Assembly (NCBI GenBank): GCA_013400155.1
Contig: VXBM01000133.1
Location: 310,001 to 374,000, forward strand
Source: Helopsaltes ochotensis
Lineage: Eukaryota; Chordata; Aves; Passeriformes; Locustellidae
Direction of reading: 5' to 3'
Length of the DNA stretch: 64,000 nucleotides
Shown here piece after piece: positions 11,915 through 22,835 of this stretch (position 1 is the first letter of the stretch; each line of letters begins with the position of its first letter). Below the pieces are notes generated by a model, which was not told the DNA's origin, made no database searches, and saw nothing but the letters and a program-made list of their open reading frames with translations. Position numbers and translations under genes: made by a program.

Positions 11915-12150
11915 AGATAATGGGGGAGATGGCATACCAGTTAGGATAATAAGCCTGGAAAACCCAGGGTTTGTTCTGTACTCTGATTCTTACTGTGCGT
12001 GGACTTTGGCACACCCTTTCCCCTTCCTTGTATTCCCTTTCCTTGTCTACTAACGAAATGATAGGGATAAAAATACCTAACACCTCCAAAAAGTGCTTTG
12101 ACCTCTGTTAATGAGAGGTGTTAAGTAATGCTTGGTAAGAGCAGGGTCGC
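11915..12150 (+). mobile_element. ancient MIR-like SINE, sense, near full length
   Basis: The order of blocks is that of a tRNA-derived MIR-like SINE of amniotes in sense orientation. It has a tRNA-like head 'gatggcataccagttagg' (about 11928), 'aacccagggtttgttctgta' with a degenerate B box (11961), and 'ctctgattcttactgtgcgtgg' (11981). Then come 'ctttggcacac' (a decayed 'ACCTTGGGCAAAT'), 'cttgtattccctttccttgtct' (the 'GCCTCAGTTTCCC' region), and 'atgatagggataaaaatacctaacacctcc' in two halves around 12058-12087. The 3' end is 'aagtgctttgacctctgttaatgagaggtg' near 12092. It is the clearest SINE in the window and is old and inactive. Family assignment is from memory. Confidence 0.75.
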
Positions 12151-12651
12151 TTTATTGTCTTCTGGCCAAATTTCACTTTATGTTAGTTACTTAACTGCCT
12201 CTGTTCTTTCACTTCCAAGAGGTACTCCTGTTTCCCTAAATTGTCTTGCGGTGCATCTGTGCACTGCTAACAAGCTCTGCTTTTCATGTCTAAAGGGAGA
12301 TGCCCTTCTGTGATGACTGAAGTGATCGTTCATTGTTCCTTCTCCATCTCCCAAAGGTGCTGCCAGGCTTTAATGGACTATTCATCAAGTGCTTTTGGGA
12401 TCTTTTGATGGAAGCAGTCCAGGCAAGTGCATTGCTCTCGCATGCACCTGTTTACTCATCAGCTTGGTCTGCCATGAATAAATAGCCCCTTTTTTTGGAC
12501 AGAGGAGTCCAGTGGCAATAACACTGTTTCGAACTTTACACGAGAAGAAAGAAAAAGTTATGTCAAGCTCCTCGTTCTAATTGTTTGAGTTGGCTAGATC
12601 TATGGAACAGATAGGCAGGTCGGGTTTGGGATTTTGGTTTTGTTTGTTGCT

Positions 12652-12672
12652 GGTTGGTTGGTTGGTTGGTTG
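12652..12672 (+). repeat. (GGTT)n array, potential two-tier G-quadruplex
   Basis: Five GG pairs are each separated by TT (12652-12669), preceded by 'gggtttgggattttggtttt' (from 12622) and followed by T7. GG tracts with two-base loops are able in principle to form a two-tetrad G-quadruplex on the plus strand. Its architecture is repeated about 0.73 kb downstream. Confidence 0.85.
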
Positions 12673-12796
12673 TTTTTTTAAGTGGGGTTCACTTCTTTGT
12701 TGTTGCACAGAAAAGACTTTTTCCAAATTGGTCAGGACCAGTTGCTGTGACTTGGTCAGAGCTGAGCTTCTGTGTGCAGGTTTACGTTCTTGTGCA

Positions 12797-12822
12797 TATT
12801 AGAGAGTTTTACCTCTCTAATA
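12797..12822. other. 10-bp perfect inverted repeat overlapping AATAAA
   Basis: The arms 12797-12806 (tattagagag) and 12813-12822 (ctctctaata) are perfectly complementary around a six-base loop (ttttac). The right arm overlaps an AATAAA hexamer at 12819-12824. It could form a hairpin in DNA or RNA. There is no associated gene, so a role as a polyadenylation element is speculative. Confidence 0.6.
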
Positions 12823-13255
12823 AAGCTGTGTGCAGAGAAGGACTCTGGTGCATTTGTTCTGCCAGTACATCCTGTGCATGGTTTAATGCATGGTACCTCA
12901 TGCGTGGTATACCTCCTGGTACCACAGCATGGTACCCCTTGTCTCTGCACTTGTGTGCGGACTGATGGGGAAACAAGAGGAAGAGGAACGTGTCAAACTG
13001 AGGGAGAGGGCTGATCTTCATGCATATGTCTGTCCTTGCTGGACATAGTTACCTGGTTTATAGTGCCACAGTATTCCAGTTAGATTTTGAAAAGGCTGAT
13101 CCTCAAAGAAGACAAGGCATTGCATTCCTCATGTCACAAATGTATTTCCCTCCTCCTGCTCCAAGCTGTCTGTTTCCATGTTCTGGAGAAGTTCTTCCTC
13201 ATTCTCTGGCCCCATGTAGCTCAGCTCTTTATCTCTTTATTTTTTACTTTTTCCT

Positions 13256-13282
13256 TCTCTCTCTCTCTCTTTTTTTTTTTCC
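13256..13282. repeat. (CT)n followed by T10
   Basis: A CT dinucleotide array (13256-13270) runs into ten T (13271-13280). It is part of a wider pyrimidine-rich tract (about 13230-13290) on the plus strand. Confidence 0.9.
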
Positions 13283-13313
13283 TTTCATCCTCAAATTTCA
13301 TTGGCTTTTTCAC

Positions 13314-13414
13314 GGGTTTGGGGTTTTTTGTGGTTTTTGTTTTGTTGTTTTGTTTTTTTGTTTGGTTTTTTTTGGTTTGTTTGGTTGGTTGGTTGGTTGG
13401 TTTTTTTTTTTTTT
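13314..13414 (+). repeat. 101-base tract of only G and T
   Basis: Every base from 13314 to 13414 is G or T. The tract begins with 'gggtttgggg', passes through T-rich spacers with single G, ends in five GG pairs separated by TT (13383-13400), and closes with T14. It is an extreme strand asymmetry (purine against pyrimidine is mixed, but A and C are absent). It resembles the shorter tract at 12622-12678, so both may derive from the same kind of simple-repeat expansion. Confidence 0.9.
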
Positions 13415-16339
13415 AAACCTCTCCTTTCTCAGTCATTTTTCAACATCCTCATTTACTTTTCCTCTCTCATTCTTGTGGTCTCCCCTCATCCTCTCGTGTT
13501 GATGTCCTGGATGCAGCAAGGCACTCAGGTTATCCAAGTTTTCCTCCAGGTAGTGCCCTTCCCTAACCATGCATGAGTCACCCCGTCTTACTGGGCTTTG
13601 TTGCGCTCCTGGCAGCCTGGTGTTGGTAAGAGCTATGTCCCTGGTGAAGTGCCTTCAGCTCTGCTTATTCCTGCTGTGGCCGTGCGAGCCAGGGCTGGGC
13701 ATCTCGATCTCTTTTTGCTGGGTCCTGAGCACACAGAGAACAAAAAGGAGAATCCTCATTCAGGGGACTTACGCTCCAAGCATTGGGGATAAGAGGTGAA
13801 TACAGACAGAAAGGGAACACATGGGAAGCACAAAGTGCTGCAGGTCGACATAATATCGTCAGTCAGGTCCTATAGAAGCGCTAAATAATATTATTCCCAC
13901 TTCTATTTCCCTTTCTGCTAGCTTTTCTATCCTTTTAATCACTTTTGGGCCTTCTTTTTTCTTTCACCTTAGAGATTATAGGGCTTTGTCATTTTGTTTC
14001 CAAGAAAAGGGAAAGAGTGCAGAGTGTTTTCATTAGGCCAAGGGCTGGAGGGAAGAAGCGAGTCGTGGTATTTGCTAGCTTTAATCTTTATGGTAATACT
14101 TCAGTAAATATCTGCTGTTCTTTCTCTCCTGTCAGTGTGGCAGCCTGTGAAGGATATGGAGCTGAGATCAGGGAAGAAGAGGGAACTGCAGAGAGGATTA
14201 GAAGGTTAAGATAGGATTATGGGGTCAAAATGGAAAAAAAGAGAGAAAAGAAATGGCAAGAGAAAGGAAAAGAAAATGAAGTGTAGTGGTTGTGACAGGG
14301 GAAAGGAAGGAAAGTGTACAAGGTACCAAGAGAAGATGAGATTTTTATGAATAGGTCGATGCATTCAAAGGTCTTAGAGTCAATAGTCTCTCTAAAATGA
14401 TTTATTGAAGAAAAATTCATTTGTTTTATGTCACCCCATGAATTTTTTTTTTCCCTTCATCCGTCCTAGAGATGGGGTCTGCGAGGGCTGAACCAGAGGG
14501 ACACACAAACACTCCATTACCCCATCAGCCCTGCTTGGATGGGAAGGTGCAGTGGGTGGGAAACGTGGCTGTCAGGAGTCTGTCACGGCTGAGCCTTCCA
14601 GGAGCCGGGCAGGAGCCAGCACAGCCACACAGGTGGAGGATCTCATGTTGGGAAAGTTTCTGCTGAGCACTGACAGCCTCACCCACTCCCCTGGGGTCCT
14701 GCTGGTCCTTGCCCTACTTTTTGACCGCCTCCTGCTGCGAGCGACAGAAAAACAGAAGAAGGTGCAAGGGCTTCTTTCCTTGAACTCCTCTGCGTGGAGT
14801 TGAGGGAACTGCTTGTGAAGCACGTTCAGATTTGGGGCTTTGAACATCAGGGCAGTTTCAGTCCTGCTTTTGGTTTGTGTAATCAGAAGGAAATAATGGA
14901 TAAAGCTTGTTTGGACTGAGAAGGAAATGACCCAGACCACTGCACACATTTAAGGTATTTGGATGAATTAAACCAAACAAGTCAGATGCCTGATCTGCTG
15001 CTTCTCCTCTAAAAAACAATGACACAAGAAGAGCTAACACAAATACAGCATCAGGGCTTGGTAACAAAGCTGTTGGAGTTAGGGCAAAATGAAAGTCTCC
15101 CTTGCTCAGCGTGAACTGAATTTCACATCCAAAGTATTCTCACCTCTGGCAATGCTAGTGAAACATAACCATTCCTCTTCTTGTTACATGTCACGTAACA
15201 AAAAAGGTGCAGAGGCTGTGAAATGGCTTCTGATCCGATGTCACAGAGGGAGACAGAGGTAGCAAGGGGGGAGCTGGGCATGACTTGCATCCCCTCATAC
15301 TTTTCAAGCAGTCCATAGGCCTGGCCTATCATCTGTGTCACAGGCTCTGCTGCTGGTTTAGCGTGAGTTTTGCAGCAGACAATTGAATGCCTTTCTGGAG
15401 GCAAGGATTGGGAAAAAGGGGCACACCATTTTCTTTGCTTTAGACTCAGTGCATTTCACTGTAGGTTGCAGCCTGTAGCCCTTACTGTCAAGTTATTAAA
15501 TACATCACTGTGTAACACCACTGGGACATGTGGCACTTATCTCCAGCCAAAGAGCAGAGTTTTGGAGGTCTTCTGTGGTCCTCTCTGTGGGTAAAAGTAG
15601 ATTCTGGCTGGTCCATGTGTAATTGAGAGGTTATAAGTATTTCTTCTTCCTTTTGTATTTTTTTTTTCCTGAAACAACTTGTGCTCTTGCCAGGGCATAT
15701 AGTCACTGCTTCTCTCTCTTCCCTAAGGGACTGAAAGTTCATAATAAGTCTTTTCTTTCCTTTCTTTTTGTTACACTCACACTTTGAGAAGTTGGAGGTG
15801 GCAAGTCTTGCACTCTCCTCCCCTGATGTAACCCAGTTGTTTTGTGAAGCAAGGTCTGATGCTTGCTGTCAAATGAAGGTGGGGTGCTCTTAAAAACTAG
15901 ACAGCCCTTTTCTTCAAGTTACAAACCTTTTGCCATTCCTTTCTCTCTGAATCTCAGTTCTCCCAATTTTCTCTTCTTTTTTGCCTGTGCTTTCTGAAGT
16001 CACCTGTGTCACTCTTGAGATACGGATGGCTGCAGCTCATCTGAAGCATGGGTTTTGGTCTCTGACCATGTTCTTTGGACAAGTTAAGATGTCCAGAGGG
16101 TCTCATGAGCTTTTTGTAATTGCTATCTGCATCCAGACAGCTGGACTTCATTTTATTTGCATTTAATAATAAGCTGCTTTTCTTTAGCTGGAAGTTGCAA
16201 ATTATCAAAACCCATCAAATCCTATCCATTGAAATTAAATATATAGCCCCATATCAAACCCAGGTTGACTGGCTGCCAAATGGTCTCAGGGCAGGACTAG
16301 GACAACTGCTGTGTATACAGGGGTGGGAGTTTCTTTGAT

Positions 16340-16510
16340 GTATTTCACTAGGGGCAATGCAAGACATTTCTGATATAATGTGATTGTTCAGAGAAATGCC
16401 TAAGCTGCCTTGGCCCTGTGTATTCATCTTTAATTATTAAAATAGGACAGATAATTCATAACCCTTGAGGTCTTTATTTTATTTTTTGACATTGATATTC
16501 AATGTATGCT
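16340..16510. promoter_or_regulatory. candidate AT-rich non-coding element
   Basis: The sequence has closely spaced AT-rich cores: 'tgatataatgtgattgttcag', split around 16371-16391, 'ctttaattattaaaatagg' near 16429, and 'gataattcataacc' near 16450. It lacks any repeat signature I recognise. This is the look of a conserved element near developmental genes, but conservation is untested. Confidence 0.2.
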
Positions 16511-16530
16511 TGGCCAAGGGGGAGAAAGGT

Positions 16531-16620
16531 AGATTCCAAGAGCAAGAGAACAAAGCAAGAGGAGAGGAAAGAGGATGAAGAAAAGAAAAAAAAAAGAAGA
16601 AAGATATTAAAATAAAAAGC
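16531..16620 (+). repeat. purine-rich low-complexity tract
   Basis: About 90 bases are almost entirely A and G on the plus strand, with GAGGA and GAAGAAA units and an A10-like run around 16586. Simple-sequence drift is the likely origin. Confidence 0.75.
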
Positions 16621-17051
16621 CTATTGGAAATGAGACAGAATGAGGAGTAAGTGGGGCAGAAAAGCAGAATAGCCTAATGGTTAATTGTACATCTTTTCTT
16701 CTCAGGGACTGTTCTGCACTGAATGTTGCCAGGCTGTTGCTTGTTATCACATACATCTGGATGTGTTGATATCAGTGGTCTGTCCACTCCTGTTTTTTGG
16801 GGAGGGGTCTCATGAGATCTGATGAAGGTGGGGCACTCTGCTGGGAGGATGGGTGATGGTCTTTGCTCCAACAATCTTCCAATGCATATACTTCTGCATC
16901 AACTTACCAGCAGAGCCAATTGTCAAACATCAGCTTCTTCAAGGGGGTATTTTCAGAGAATTTGGAGGATGAGGTTCAAGAGGTGAGCAGTGAGGTATAG
17001 AGAGAGAAAAAGAAAAGGAAGGAAATACAGATAAGGAGGAGACTCAAATTT

Positions 17052-17066
17052 AAAAAAAAAAAAAAA
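17052..17066. repeat. poly(A) tract, 15 A
   Basis: Uninterrupted A15 at the end of a purine-rich segment (16985-17051). No retroposed gene body was recognised upstream of it. Confidence 0.93.
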
Positions 17067-18003
17067 GCTGCAATAAAGTCAGAGGGAATTAAGACAGACA
17101 GACCACTGGATAACAGCAGATTCCAGCAAGTTGTGAGGCAGTAATGTCAATGTCCTCTTGCTCGGTCACTGTCAGTCAGTATAAATGCTGCTGTACATTC
17201 ACAGCCAAAAGGGCTTAGCAAAGCTAATGAGCAGGGAAACAATGAGGAATGGGGGAAGAATTTCTCTGTGAAAACTCTGGCTGAGAGGGGATGTTGCTCT
17301 GCAAAAGGATTTGCAAGGCATAACAGCACCACTAGCGCAATAAATAAGCAGAGCAAGCGCGAGAGTGGAGTCAGGAAAGGGAAAATAACAAGAAGTCAGG
17401 CCATAGGAAAGAAATGTGAGAGCCTGCTGTATTTCCGCTGTCTAAATCTGCTTGGTCCTGGTAATTGGAAAGAACAGACTGAGAGTGTTTGTCAGAGTTG
17501 CAAGTTTAATGACTTAAAATTACAGCAGCCTAACATCCATTAAGATGAAGCATTTGTTTTGGAAGTGTCATTTTTCATGAGGGAACACGGTCAGAGCACT
17601 GCCCAGTCTTCTGCTGGCAGAGCTTTCTGGTGGCAATGCAAGATTGGCATGTCCAGGAGCCACAGGACAGGAACAAGGGGTTTTGGCAGAGCTGGGTTTG
17701 GGAAACTTAGGGCTGGGAGAGAGAGGGTGCTGAAGGGTAGGAAAGCAGCACTGGCAGGATTATGTTCAAGCACACCACATCCCTTCCCTCAATTGTGTCT
17801 TTATTGTTCCTAAGCATTCATTCCCCTTGCATTTTTCCTTTAGGGGAGATGCAAATTCTGCTTTGTTTCCCAGTCTGAGATGGTAGCACCCACTCTGCCA
17901 TGTCTAGAGCACTGTTTGGAGACAGGTCTTTCTGAGCAAAGACAGGTCTGCTTTTGTGCCTGCCAGGGTTTGCATTCATTTCCGAGTTCCAAGTTATGGG
18001 ACC

Positions 18004-18190
18004 ATCATAAAATGAATCAAATTGCAGGGAACCTCAAAGAATATCTAGTTCCAATGTCCCTGCCATGGCTGGGGACACCTTCCACTAGACCAGGTTGCTC
18101 AAAGCACCATCCAGTCTAGCACTGAACACTTCCAGGGATGGGGCATCCACAGCTTTGCTGGCCAGCAATTAACTATCAGTGCTGCCCTCC
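18004..18190 (-). mobile_element. CR1 LINE 3' end, antisense (bird-type)
   Basis: Read on the plus strand, this is the typical reversed CR1 3' end. It runs 'cataaaatgaatcaaattgc' (decayed terminal repeat), 'aatatctagttccaa', 'ctgccatggctggggacacc' and 'ttccactagaccaggttgct'. It continues with 'caaagcaccatccag', 'gaacacttccagggatgggg' and 'catccacagctttgctgg'. The match to bird CR1 is good over about 150 bases, after which it fades. It is one of the less diverged copies in the window and a main reason for suggesting a bird. Confidence 0.92.
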
Positions 18191-18280
18191 AAGTTCCCAG
18201 TTAAATGGCCACATGTTTTCTCCCTGCTTGAGTTTCCCCTCCCCAGTAGTGTGAAGGCAGCAGGGTTTCTCTGTTCCAGC

Positions 18281-18301
18281 AGCCTTTCTCTGAGAAAGGC
18301 T
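18281..18301. other. 21-base palindrome with 10-base arms
   Basis: The arms 18281-18290 (agcctttctc) and 18292-18301 (gagaaaggct) are perfectly complementary around a single T. It could be a binding site for a dimeric protein or mere chance. It lies about 90 bases beyond the end of the antisense CR1 copy. Confidence 0.5.
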
Positions 18302-21300
18302 CATTCATAGGCATGCATATTAGTGAAGATCACTGTAATGAAAGGAAAACAGAAAAGCAAAGTATTATTTTTTCAAACATATCTCTGTACTTTAAACAAC
18401 ACTACTTCCAGTAGAGGTACAATTGGAGACGAGGGCAGGGAGTGAGTTGTTATGATTGAAAACCAAGCTTCTTCTAAGTAATGGAATACATCAAAAATTC
18501 AGAAAGTTACAAAAAAACATACCGTGTTTGAGTCCATGGCCTGTCAGCATGAACTTGCACAGCATTTGGGCATTTCAGCAAAGATGACTCTCTGCCGCAG
18601 ATGTGGAAGGACACCAGGTAAGCTCATTAGAAGCATGTTTAGTGTTTTAAAGAATTGTGGGTTTGAGGCTTCACTCATTACCCTGCTGCTGAGTACTGAT
18701 GATGTACAAACTGTTTTTAGTAGGTGGATTTTATAAATTTCCTGCTGAATACTTCTTTTGGTACTTGATAATGGTCCCCAAATGTATAACATCAGTGTTT
18801 TAATACCAGCAACTACAGTAGTTCCCATGCATCTTTTATTACTTGATTTTCTGTTTCCGAAATACATTTCGGACTGTCAAAACTATGGATTCCAGGATTG
18901 AAATCTGAACCAAACCCATGAAACCATGAAGTAGTTTGAGTTACAGCAATTTTGTCTCAATCTAATGACCAGTGGATCTATGACCAAGTATACCAGGTGC
19001 TGTGACCCTGAACAGCACAGATTTATGCTGAGAAGGCAGCAAGCAAAAGATTTGTGCAAATTCACCCCCTAGCGAGTTCACAGCAAAATTCAGTCCCAGG
19101 TTTGAACTTTCCTGGCACATTTCTGAGTGTTTGAACTCAGGATTTCCCAGGTCTGTTGCTGCTTAGAGCATGTTGGTACCTTGCACATTTTGTTGTGCAC
19201 ACTAAGGGTTCAAGTCACTTCCCTGCATTTCATGTCTTTATGTCTGGACCTGCTACAGCAAAAGACTCTTGGCAGTGCCCTAGGACAAGGAACAGCAGTG
19301 TGAGTGAAAGTTTTCAGGATAGCCGGATAGGAACTGAGGACTGGCCAGAATAGCGAACAAACCCTCCTGTTTGTCATCCCTTTGAAACAGTGGCTGACTG
19401 AGAGATGGCTTCTAAATCTCAGCCGAAGATCGCCAGGCCATTGAGCTCTTTGGGACCAGGTCTCTGGCATCCAATTTCACCAGTCATGCCGAACAGAGGA
19501 TTTTCCTTACTTTTTTTGCTCTTTAATCACCTTCCTGCTGAAGGTTGGCTGGGTTTGGAGCAGATACTGTGAAGCCTACGTTTGTATCCTGTGTATTTTC
19601 CTCTCCGTGCCATCTGTTCACAGACTGGATTACAGTTGGGCCAGTTAAAAAGCAGATTGCCTTGGCCCAAGGTCAGGATCACAGCCCTGGTGCCCTGCCT
19701 GCCTCCCATGAGTTTACACTCAACGCAGAGCTCGCTGCCTCTCTGCTGCATTCCCCGAAACTCCCACCTGCTATGGTGGAGGGATGGTCAGGCTCTTTCT
19801 TCCTACACCATGCTCACCCACTTGCTCCCACCCACCCTGTCCTTTTCCTCCTGTGTGGCCTCCATCTGTCTCAGTTTAAAGGTAGAAGTGCTGGCTCAGC
19901 CTTGCTTTGCCTTCAGCAGCACTGCTCAGACCTGTCCGCACACCAGCCTCCGCATCCATCAGCCCTGCTCCGCCAAGCCCTTCTTCCCATATTGCTTTGG
20001 GGACTTCTGAGGGACTCTTTGCTCCTGCTCCACCAACTATTCCAGGGTTAACTGACCACAAGGGATGATGAGGAGATGCTGAGAGTTAGCCTGTCAATCC
20101 CTTCATCCTACATTTTGCCTAAGTGGCAGTAGCAGAGAAGAAGGATTGCAATGGTACTGCACTGCTGGATGTACTCCACAAGCACAAAGCCATTCTATAT
20201 GAAAAAATGAAGGCAGTGGTTTTGTTCACCAGAGTTGAGCAGTATCCAGAGGGTTCTCATGAATGGCAGGTGAATTCCTGATTAATATTCATCAGAGGAG
20301 AGAAACAGAGCAGCTGGCAGGTTTACCCTTGGCCTGAGGACAACTTGCAGTCCCTTGCTCAGTGGCTCTGTGACTAACTCAGACCATCTAGCTGTCCCAC
20401 TGAGAGAGGTTGGGACTCCCCAGTGATGGACTACTCATGTTCAGCATGCTGCCTCTTTCCCCCAAACCCAGTCTTCTTCTGACCCCCTGAGTTTGCCAGC
20501 ATAGATTCACATGAACCATGGGGCTGTGCTTGAGACTTAATAGGCACCCGGTACATCGATTTGCCCCTTCCTTTTGCTTCTGAACTGATTGTGTAGTCAG
20601 TTGCTGTTTGATTCTTCTCTTCTCTTGTTCTAACTCAAACCCTCTTTCATGTGCCCTCTGTGTTTTATGGGCAGTGCGGTGCCTCAATCAGCTTCTTTGT
20701 AGAAGATGGCAGGACTCTACTGGTGCTCCCTTTTTTTGTAGCGCAGTCCCTTACTCGGCTTTCTGCTTCCAACTTTGTATCACACACAGTGTTCTGTCTG
20801 CCAGCACCCCAGCCTTATGAGTACAGTGGATCTCAAAGGGCTTTGTCCTTGATGTCTGCTTTGTAGATGATCGCACTGCCATATCCAGGTTCAACCACCT
20901 AAAGCAGCTTCTAGACACACTGTACTCTGACCTGTCTCACACTGTCTCTGCAATTCTCCATCAACAGGTGCTCACAGCTCAGGCTGAACAGTGTTAAAAA
21001 GCTGCTTGTCTTTTCCTTTGAATTCTCCTCACTTCAGTCTTTTTGTAACTCCAAATGATGAAAAAATCCTCCCAGTCATGTACTCGTGAAAGATGGAGGC
21101 CAGTTATTTTCTCTCCTGTATTCTCCCCAACATGTGTCTTCCTCTACCAGGTATAGAAAATCCATCTCTTCTTCTCTTTCTCAACACTGAGACCTTTGTT
21201 CATGCCTTAGCCTTCCGTAGTCTTGATTGTTGTAACCTCTTCTGCTTCTCTTGCTTGAATACCAGCTCGCTTCCTGTGGCATACTAAAACTGCCCCTCTT

Positions 21301-22664
21301 CCTCTGCCACGCAGAACACATTGCCTTTCTGTTTGCGTTGCTTTGTCGGATGCCCTTTGAATTTCCTTTTCCTTCCCTTCATGACTTTAAACATGATGTT
21401 TCTAATCCAGCTTTCACATCCCCTCTGATTCTCTACCTTTCTGTAAACTGCATTGTCCCATTCATCTCCCACATGTATTTTTCAGATATTTCTAGCAACA
21501 CAACCCCCTTCTGAGGCTGATCTTTCTCTGTATTGTTGCCTTTTTTCTAACTCTCTAAAGTGTTTACTTTCTCCTTTGCTTTCTCAGTGTCAAATGAGTG
21601 AACCTTCTTGCCTTCTTCTGTGCCTTACCACATCCATTTCTTTCAGCATTGAAGCATGAGCATAGCTTTGTCCTCAGCTTTGGAGGGCTGGACTTGGTGA
21701 CTTATATACCCACTCAGCTGTCCTATAATCCAGCCTTGCCTGCACAAATTTTAGCTCTTGTCACCTCAGGGGCCCGTCTTGCACTCTGCAAATGTGCCTT
21801 GTTTTGGAGAGTAGCCTCAGAAAGAAGGTGGGGGATCTGGGTGGGAGGAGTGCCCTGGGTCTAGGTGGAGTATCCATGTTGGATGTGGACGGATTAGGGA
21901 GACTTAATCAGTTGTGTAATAGCACTAAGAGGATTGCTGTATCTTCCCAAGCATGACTCAACTGAAGTGTTATTTTGGATATAGGTGGACAGGTGATGTG
22001 ACCTAAGAGGAAAAGGAGGAGACAGATTCCTCTGTCATGTCCCCTTTATTTTCTTTTTATTCTTTTTTATTTGGTCGTGTTGCCAGAAACACAGTACAGA
22101 ACCTGCCTGCTGAGGCAGAAACAATCCTCTTGACCTGACCTTCCTCTGTGGCTCCTCTAGAGCATTTTTGCAGCACTTTCCCTGTTATGCATCCTTGTTT
22201 ATCAGTAGAAGTCATCAAAATGTGGGGTGAGAAGTAGCAGCTGGGGAAGCAGAGATGGAAGAGAGTCATCAGCAAGTGTGACAGAAGGGTCTTGGGAGTG
22301 ACAGCCACAGAAACATCCCTTGCAGTGTGGGGCTTGAGGAGGACCTAGAGGGGAGGAAGAGACCCTTTTGGTATCAGGGGAGGATGCTTCTTCTGGTCAG
22401 GGAGTGGCCTATTCCCTCTGCCAGCCTCCATTAGCAGTATAGATTCTGGAGGAAGATTAACGACTGCCTATGGTGCAGAGCCACTGCTTTCCTCTCCCTA
22501 ACCTGGACAGATTAATGAGGTGCTCTCTCTATGCAGCATATGGCCATGTGCTGGTGAGGCTCAGCACGGGACCAGCTCTGCTGCCTAGCTGGAGTTAAAG
22601 AGGTTTGGATCTCCGCCGAGTGATCGGGGGAGGGAAGGAAGGGCTGCCGAAAGTTGGAGTGGGG

Positions 22665-22835
22665 CTATTAAAAGCCAATACTCTAATGAACCAGCAATGG
22701 CACCTAATCGATGCGTGAAAAATGGGTAATTCTTGCTAATGCCCTGTTAATGTTCTCATAATGATCTGTCAGGGAACTCTGGCTAATTATTGTCATGGCA
22801 ATTTGGCACAAGTTTGCCCCGGATAATGTGGCCTG
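22665..22835. promoter_or_regulatory. candidate enhancer with dense TAAT motifs
   Basis: Eight TAAT cores lie within about 145 bases (first near 22684, last near 22824), in contexts such as ctaatga, ctaatcg, gtaatt, ctaatgc, ttaatg, ataatga, ctaatta and gataatg. Also present are an ATCGAT (near 22709) and facing ATTG/CAAT cores in 'attattgtcatggcaattt' (about 22787-22805), the geometry of paired SOX or CCAAT sites. No repeat family is recognised. This is the strongest enhancer-like block in the window by motif density. Activity and target gene are unknown. Confidence 0.4.

Larger units (their letters stand above)
12151..18003. other. non-coding stretch with several low-complexity tracts
   Basis: No gene recognised. 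Simple tracts listed separately dominate 12.65-13.41 kb. Two T-rich overlapping frames (160 codons at 13020-13502 and others) are runs of Phe, Leu and Trp caused by T/G-rich DNA and are not genes. Purine-rich stretches occur at 14225-14300, 16531-16620 and 16985-17066. The segment at 12886-12938 repeats GGTAC three times within 50 bases. Confidence 0.6.

Noticed and set aside
13020..13502. 160-codon frame with hydrophobic runs
   Set aside because: The Phe, Leu, Trp and Gly runs are a direct product of the T-rich and G/T-only tracts.
18530..18620. Possible small exon ending at 'ccaggtaagc'
   Set aside because: A donor-like sequence follows an open frame with two Cys pairs, but there is no clear acceptor and no recognisable domain.
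19545..20051. 168-codon open frame, longest in the window
   Set aside because: Overlaps a 142-codon frame in another phase, is low-complexity (Leu, Pro, Ser, His), follows a C-rich TA-poor stretch, and has no domain I know. A protein search with a strong hit would overturn this.
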